12,629 nt of DNA from Temnopleurus reevesii. Taxonomy: Eukaryota > Echinodermata > Echinoidea > Temnopleuroida > Temnopleuridae. Below are positions 7,720-12,629 of the stretch, piece after piece. The position numbers and the translations under genes were made by a program. The notes beneath the pieces were generated by a model. It worked only from the letters and a program-made list of their open reading frames with translations, did not search any database and was not told the origin of the DNA. Location of the stretch: NCBI GenBank assembly GCA_036244855.1, contig BQKZ01000508.1, forward strand, positions 72,490 to 85,118, given 5' to 3'. Position 1 is the first letter of the stretch. Every line of letters begins with the position of its first letter.

Positions 7720-8278
7720 CTAAATAGATTAACCCCAAATTGGTACTTAATAATGATATTAATAATGAACGGCTTTTATATAGCGCTTATCAACTCTTTA
7801 TGAAGAATTTTCTAAGCGCTCTACAATATTATTGCAGCATTATTACCCTGGCGTTAGCCCGGCAGCCACTTCATTAGCGCACTTGACGTTTCAAGGAATA
7901 AATATTCCTACCAGGTACCCATTCACCTCACCTAGGTTGAGTGCAGCACAATGTGGACGAATTTCTTGCTGAAAGAAGTTAACGTCATGGATGGGAATCG
8001 AACATACGACCCTCTGGTTGAAAGGCGATTGTTATGACCACTACACCACGGTGCCTCCACTTATATTGGACAACACCGGGAAAGTGTTAAAGCAACACCA
8101 ACAGGGGAATACTTTCATTGATTTCAATCTTACACTGAAAAGGAATAGCTGTTGTTAACACCGGGATATGTCAACCATAACACCATTGGAGTCAATTTGA
8201 CCCCTGCTGGTGTTGCTCTAACACTCTCTAGTGTTCCCTGATATAAACACCGATTCGGTGTTAGGTTAGCACTCTGGA
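7720..8278. mobile_element. same MITE-like element in copy B, interrupted by a SINE
   Basis: The left tip (TAGATTAACCCCAAATTGG region) and the remainder from 8064 onward match the element at 1061-1308. I count about 15 substitutions in the roughly 225 bases after the insertion. The outermost few bases of the left arm are changed or deleted. The element is split by a minus-strand SINE with the short duplication ACTTA on both sides. The right tip ends CACTCTGG, as in copy A. Confidence 0.65.
7750..8058 (-). mobile_element. full-length tRNA-derived SINE, minus strand
   Basis: Read on the minus strand from 8058, the element starts GGAGGCACCGTGGTGTAGTGG. It has a pol III A-box-like block (8034-8048, TGGTGTAGTGGTCAT) and a near-consensus B box GTTCGATTCCC (7993-8003), then a body with TGCTGCACTCAACCTAGGTG and GGGTACCTGG. 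The tail contains AAGCGCTATATAAAAG and an ATTATTAATATCATTATT end. The pentamer ACTTA flanks both ends (7745-7749 and 8059-8063), a plausible target-site duplication. Copy A lacks the insert and shows a one-to-one aligned empty site at about 1083-1106. SINEs of this type are copied by a LINE reverse transcriptase supplied in trans. The tRNA part is degenerate, so this is not a functional tRNA gene. Confidence 0.85.
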
Positions 8279-8758
8279 TTTTAATGCGCATAAATCATTC
8301 TCAGATATATACTTTATGTTTTTAACAACCGCTGTGTTGAAATGCTGGATGGTTTACATAATTATCAGATTATGAAGACATCCCGACGCAAATATGAAAA
8401 AAAATAATCTGAATATATTTATTCACCTTTTCCCAACTCTTGTAAACGCCCATATCTTTTGATCCCTCCTGTTTATGAGTTGTAAAACTTGTTTCTTATC
8501 GATTCCATGATCTCGAATTCCTGAATAATATGCCAAGTCAATCTCCAGATCTATTCCAGTGCAAGATAATAGATAAAGAAAAATCAATACCGGACTTGTA
8601 CGATATATCTGATAACATTTGCTTGCATGCATAATCACCTTTCTACGTTAAAGAGAACAAAACAATAAAAAGATTTCAGAAAGATAACATTTGCTTTCAT
8701 CTCTTCCAAAATACACACATTATGAAACAGGCGAAAAATATTATCCGTACCTGCGTTA

Positions 8759-9567
8759 CATCAGATTATGGGAATATAGAATGGGGATAAATAGATATAG
8801 CCTAAATTGCACAAAACAACATTCTAAAAAACAATAAACAACTTATATATTTCATATCTGTAATGAAATTCTTGTTACATAATAAATTCTAATTTGCATT
8901 AGTTTCGCGGTATTATCGTTTGTCTGTATCCTAAAATCATAAATAAAATTATACTTACATCAGATTATGGTCATGTAGAACGAGGGTAAATAGATATAGC
9001 CAAAATTGCACAAAACAACATTCTAAAAAACAATAAACAACTTATATATTTCATATCTGTAATGAAATTCTTGTTACATAATAAATTCTAATTTGCATTA
9101 GTTTCGCGATATTATCGTTTGTCTATATATCCTAAAACCATAAAGAAAATTATACTTACATCAGATTATGGTACTGTAGAATGGAGATAAATATATATAG
9201 CCCAAACTGCACAGAACAATATTCTAACAAAAAATAATAAACAACATTATTATATTTCATATTTGCGATGAAATTCTTGTTACATAATTAATTCTATGTT
9301 GCATTAGTTTCGCGGTATATCAACATCGTTTGTCTATATCCTAAAACCATAAAGGAAATTATGCTTTCATCAGATTACGGTATTGTAGAATGGGGATAAA
9401 TAGATATAGCCCAAACTGCACAAAACACAGTTCTAAAATATAATAAACAACATTATCATACTTCATAGTTTGCAATGAAATTCTTGTTCCATGATAAATT
9501 CTATTTTGCATTAGTTTCGCGGTATATATCAGTATCGTTTCGCTAAATCCTTTTAAAGAAAATAAAT
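8759..9567 (+). repeat. tandem array, four units of about 200 bp (copy B)
   Basis: Units start at 8759, 8958, 9159 and 9368 (lengths 199, 201, 209 and about 200). Units 3 and 4 match A units 2 and 3. A unit 1 has the start of B unit 1 (ATTATGGGAATATA) but the end of B unit 2 (TTCGCGATATTATCG, CTATATATCC), so the arrays differ by one whole unit with a hybrid at the junction. Confidence 0.9.
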
Positions 9568-10403
9568 TGAAATTTCTAGGATTACAAATATCTACTTGTG
9601 TTTTGTTTTACCATAATTATCGTGATTTTGGTCGATTTTAAAGATTAAAATCCGACACCAGTTTTCCGACCGCCTCCTCCGACTGGCTTGGAGCGCGGTA
9701 TCATTTATAAGGCACTGAATTTTTGAAGTGTCATACCACAATTTTATCCTAACGAATATGATCCAATATGCTTATGACCTGCTTTCAAAATAGGTACAAT
9801 TTGGAATTACGAAACCAGTGCATATAAGATCTTGTCCGATGTTTCAATTGCTTCCAGAGTGAAATAAAAAGTTCGGCGCAATTTCGATTTTTTTTTTTCT
9901 TTAAACAAAAACCCCATAAATTGAAATACATACGTAAACAATGGTAAAGATGCGTAAATATTAAAACTGAATATCGAGCACCATTGAAATTAAAATCATC
10001 AACGCTGGTTTATCATTTTTGTGTAAGCACAGGATAATAAATGACAGATTCATTTGAGATATGTGTATGTTATTTTGTTTATTTTCTCCATAAAGTCTAG
10101 TGTGCTGCATGAAGATAAATAAATCCCAATAACTCGAATTGTATACGATTTGTTCATTCAATAGAAATGTGATCATGAATTCATTCAACAGTCAGCATTG
10201 CAGTCACTTTGTGAAAAGGAAAGGAAGTTTCTTCATCTGGAAATATAATTATTCACAGAGCGGATCTAGGATATTTCCCAATAAAGGGGGGGGGGGGCGG
10301 AAAATTTGTGAATCTGTATGACAAGTAAAGAAAAAAAGGAGAACATTGCATTCCACGGAGACGGTTCATCGAGACGGCCCTCACTCTGCACCTTTAACAT
10401 GAC

Positions 10404-10421
10404 GGGGGGGGGGGGGGGGGN
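10404..10421 (+). repeat. 17-base G run ending in a one-base gap
   Basis: Same sequence and same G17 length as 3232-3249, followed by N and by different downstream sequence. Probable contig end. Confidence 0.85.
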
Positions 10422-10491
10422 ACCTTCACAACAATGCCTCTAGAAAAAAGAACATTCTCCCTTTCCTATTGTCCCGCAAGGAAATGTGAAA

Positions 10492-10575
10492 CAGGCGTAG
10501 TGCCTGATAAAGTGTATAAACAGAAAAACTCCCATGTTTTGCTATTGTCAGTGATTGTGAAGGGTTGAATGAGAT
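10492..10575 (+). repeat. short dispersed repeat, member 4, headed by a palindrome
   Basis: CAGGCGTAGTGCCTG (10492-10506) is the counterpart of the palindrome at 4532, with both arms changed so that pairing is kept (T to C opposite A to G). It is followed by GTGATTGTGAAGGGTTGAATG. The resemblance to 4532-4626 is patchy outside these blocks. Confidence 0.45.
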
Positions 10576-10864
10576 TTCTTCACTTTGGCTAATATAATAG
10601 TCTGTTTTTCTCACAGTGATATAGAGCCAGATCCCCGTTTGCGCCGGGTTTTACAACATGGACTCCAAGTCGACTAATCAGAGAGCCCATGTGCGTCATA
10701 ATTAGTCATTTGCCGAAGGGCATGGCGAGATAATAAAAAAAAATCTTGATGGAGTCATTTTATGACATTATTTTTGTATGAGAATGTTCTTTTTAAATAC
10801 GTATTTTCATAACAAAACTATTTTTTTAACCTTGAGAGTAACGCTGAGGATTTTGAGGAAAGGT

Positions 10865-10910
10865 CAGTATGTTAAATGAAATACATGCGATTGATGTATT
10901 TCATATACTG
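10865..10910. repeat. hairpin with 11-bp perfect stem plus extension
   Basis: ATGAAATACAT (10876-10886) and ATGTATTTCAT (10894-10904) pair perfectly around the loop GCGATTG. CAGTAT (10865-10870) and ATACTG (10905-10910) extend the stem past a five-base bulge. It could be a relic of an inverted-repeat element; function is unknown. Confidence 0.65.
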
Positions 10911-11535
10911 TTAGATTGAGGCTATTGTATTCTTCAGACCAAATTTCTACAGGTTTTCCCGGTCAATTTCATTAGAGATGAGGTCAAATTAAGGAATAGA
11001 TGTTTAGATTCGACATACATATTTTGAATTATTCCTTTAATCTTATTAACAATTCAAATTTCACCTTGAATTTGAGGACACTTCTTGCTCTTTTTTAATT
11101 TGATCGTTCTTATCTCTACGCTGAAATGAGAAAAAGGTGAAATCGCATGTCAATGAAATAAAATTAAATCTAAATTTATTATTCACTTAATGATGTTAAT
11201 CAAATGTTGATATCACGGGTCATTCAAATTCCCTCCAAAATGAACAGTCTTACTTTGAATTTTTGATCAAGTTGGAAGGAAATCCCTTTATTTTTATACA
11301 CTTCACAATGTTCGCGCGAATTGAGAAATTGATTTCATTGCATAAAAGCATAACCAAACAATTCCATTCAAGGCTGTCTAGCATAAAGTGACAACCTCTT
11401 CTGGCTTTAAAAATAGATCTTTAAAAAATTCGAATTCTTTCATACTTTCCTCATATTTCCTCATTATTTTTCATTTGTAAGTTATTGAACACGATATGAA
11501 CTATTTTTTTTTGTAAATCACAAGCCGGTTCTGAC

Positions 11536-11536
11536 N
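11536..11536. other. single unknown base, probable contig junction
   Basis: N separates unrelated AT-rich sequence from the middle of the 200-bp tandem array of copy C, an abrupt change expected at a contig join. Confidence 0.8.
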
Positions 11537-11569
11537 TATATCCTAAAACCATAAAGGAAATTATGCTTT

Positions 11570-11769
11570 CATCAGATTACGGTATTGTAGAATGGGGATA
11601 AATAGATATAGCCCAAACTGCACAAAACACAGTTCTAAAATATAATAAACAACATTATCATACTTCATAGTTTGCAATGAAATTCTTGTTCCATGATAAA
11701 TTCTATTTTGCATTAGTTTCGCGGTATATATCAGTATCGTTTCGCTAAATCCTTTTAAAGAAAATAAAT
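11570..11769 (+). repeat. last unit of the 200-bp array (copy C)
   Basis: One complete unit equivalent to 2196-2395 and 9368-9567 is present, preceded by only the last 33 bases of the previous unit because the contig starts at the N on 11536. The true number of units in this copy is unknown. Confidence 0.85.
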
Positions 11770-12615
11770 TGAAATTTCTAGGATTACAAATATCTACTTG
11801 TGTTTTGTTTTACCATAATTATCGTGATTTTGGTCGATTTTAAAGATTAAAATCCGACACCCGTTTTCCGACCGCCTTCGCCGACTGGCTTGAAGCGCGG
11901 TATCGTGTATGATTTATATAAGGCACTGATTTTTTTGAAGTGTCATACCACAATTTTATCCTAACGAATATGATCCAATATGCTTATGACCTGCTTTCAA
12001 AATAGGTACAATTTGGAATTACGAAACCAGTGCATATAAGATCTTGTCCGATGTTTCAATTGCTTCCAGAGTGAAATAAAAAGTTCGGCGCAATTTCGAT
12101 TTTTTTTTTTCTTTAAACAAAAACCCCATAAATTGAAATACATACGTAAACAATGGTAAAGATGCGTAAATATTAAAACTGAATATCGAGCACCATTGAA
12201 ATTAAAATCATCAACGCTGGTTTATCATTTTTGTGTAAGCACAGGATAATAAATGACAGATTCATTTGAGATATGTGTATGTTATTTTGTTTATTTTCTC
12301 CATAAAGTCTAGTGTGCTGCATGAAGATAAATAAATCCCAATAACTCGAATTGTATACGATTTGTTCATTCAATAGAAATGTGATCATGAATTCATTCAA
12401 CAGTCAGCATTGCAGTCACTTTGTGAAAAGGAAAGGAAGTTTCTTCATCTGGAAATATAATTATTCACAGAGCGGATCTAGGATATTTCCCAATAAAGGG
12501 GGGGGGGGGCGGAAAATTTGTGAATCTGTATGACAAGTAAAGAAAAAAAGGAGTACATTGCATTCCACGGAGACGGTTCATCGAGACGGCCCTCACTCTG
12601 CACCTTTAACATGAC

Positions 12616-12629
12616 GGGGGGGGGGGGGG
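12616..12629 (+). repeat. terminal G run of copy C, cut by the window end
   Basis: At least 14 G after TTTAACATGAC, the third occurrence of this junction. The true length is not visible. Confidence 0.85.

Larger units (their letters stand above)
6867..10420 (+). repeat. large repeated segment, copy B
   Basis: This is the same segment as copy A in the same orientation, but longer. The extra length is mainly a SINE inserted in the MITE (7750-8058) and one more tandem unit of about 200 bp (four instead of three). From about 8315 onward it matches A with only scattered substitutions, and from about 9260 I see none. It ends at a 17-base G run followed by N at 10421. It could be a tandem or dispersed duplicate of A, or the other allele of one heterozygous locus. 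Confidence 0.85.
10422..11535. other. AT-rich sequence between two gaps, no gene seen
   Basis: This stretch is bounded by N at 10421 and 11536, so its order and orientation rest on the assembly. It holds a dispersed-repeat member (10492-10575), a GACTAAT/ATTAGTC inverted pair (10672-10678 and 10701-10707) and a strong hairpin (10865-10910). Frames are short and unrecognised; the 10426-10614 minus frame overlaps the dispersed repeat. Confidence 0.5.
11537..12629 (+). repeat. large repeated segment, copy C (right part only)
   Basis: The copy begins directly after an N, inside the tandem array (at TATATCCTAAAACC), and corresponds to A from about 2164 and B from about 9336. It has one full last unit (11570-11769) and the terminal part, and it ends in the same G run, cut by the window edge. 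It is not identical to A and B: around 11862-11935 there are several substitutions and about nine inserted bases, and A/B GAGAACATTG reads GAGTACATTG here. It is therefore a third distinct copy or allele, not a duplicated read of A or B. Confidence 0.85.

Overview
This window reads as a gene-poor, AT-rich, repeat-rich stretch of a eukaryotic, probably marine-invertebrate genome. The clues are two tRNA-derived SINEs, several small inverted-repeat elements, long CA/CT microsatellites and homopolymer runs, and no long open frames on either strand. The SINE body (motifs like TGCTGCACTCAACC and GGGTACCTGG, tail like AAGCGCTATATAAA) resembles what I associate with echinoderms, especially sea urchins, but that is recognition from memory and not proof. 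I found no protein-coding gene, no functional tRNA or rRNA gene, and no CRISPR array.

The layout is dominated by one large repeated segment. Copy A is about 155-3248, copy B about 6867-10420 and copy C 11537-12629 (it runs off the window). All three end at the same point, a long G run after a shared stretch of roughly 1.1 kb. In A and B the run is followed at once by a single N. A third N (11536) marks the left end of C. The window is therefore probably four contigs joined by single-N gaps: 1-3248, 3250-10420, 10422-11535 and 11537-12629. The three copies may be true duplicates, or alleles of one locus placed side by side by the assembler; the sequence alone cannot decide.

Within A and B, from left to right, come a diverged AT-rich part with a conserved hairpin, a MITE-like element with long terminal inverted repeats rich in AACACC/GGTGTT, an almost identical spacer, a tandem array of about 200-bp units (three in A, four in B), and a near-identical terminal part ending in the G run. 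Copy B carries a SINE on the minus strand inside the left arm of the MITE; copy A has the empty site. A-B divergence falls sharply from left to right.

Between A and B (3250-6866) lie a second, more degenerate SINE on the plus strand, a compound microsatellite block with a 22-base C run, two back-to-back foldback elements (4762-5027), a relative of the second foldback (5871-5958), and a candidate inverted-repeat element (6279-6514). Between B and C (10422-11535) is AT-rich sequence with one strong hairpin and a member of a short dispersed repeat also seen at 4532, 751 and 7451. Nothing here looks like a set of genes working together; the content is transposable-element and satellite sequence plus probable assembly seams.
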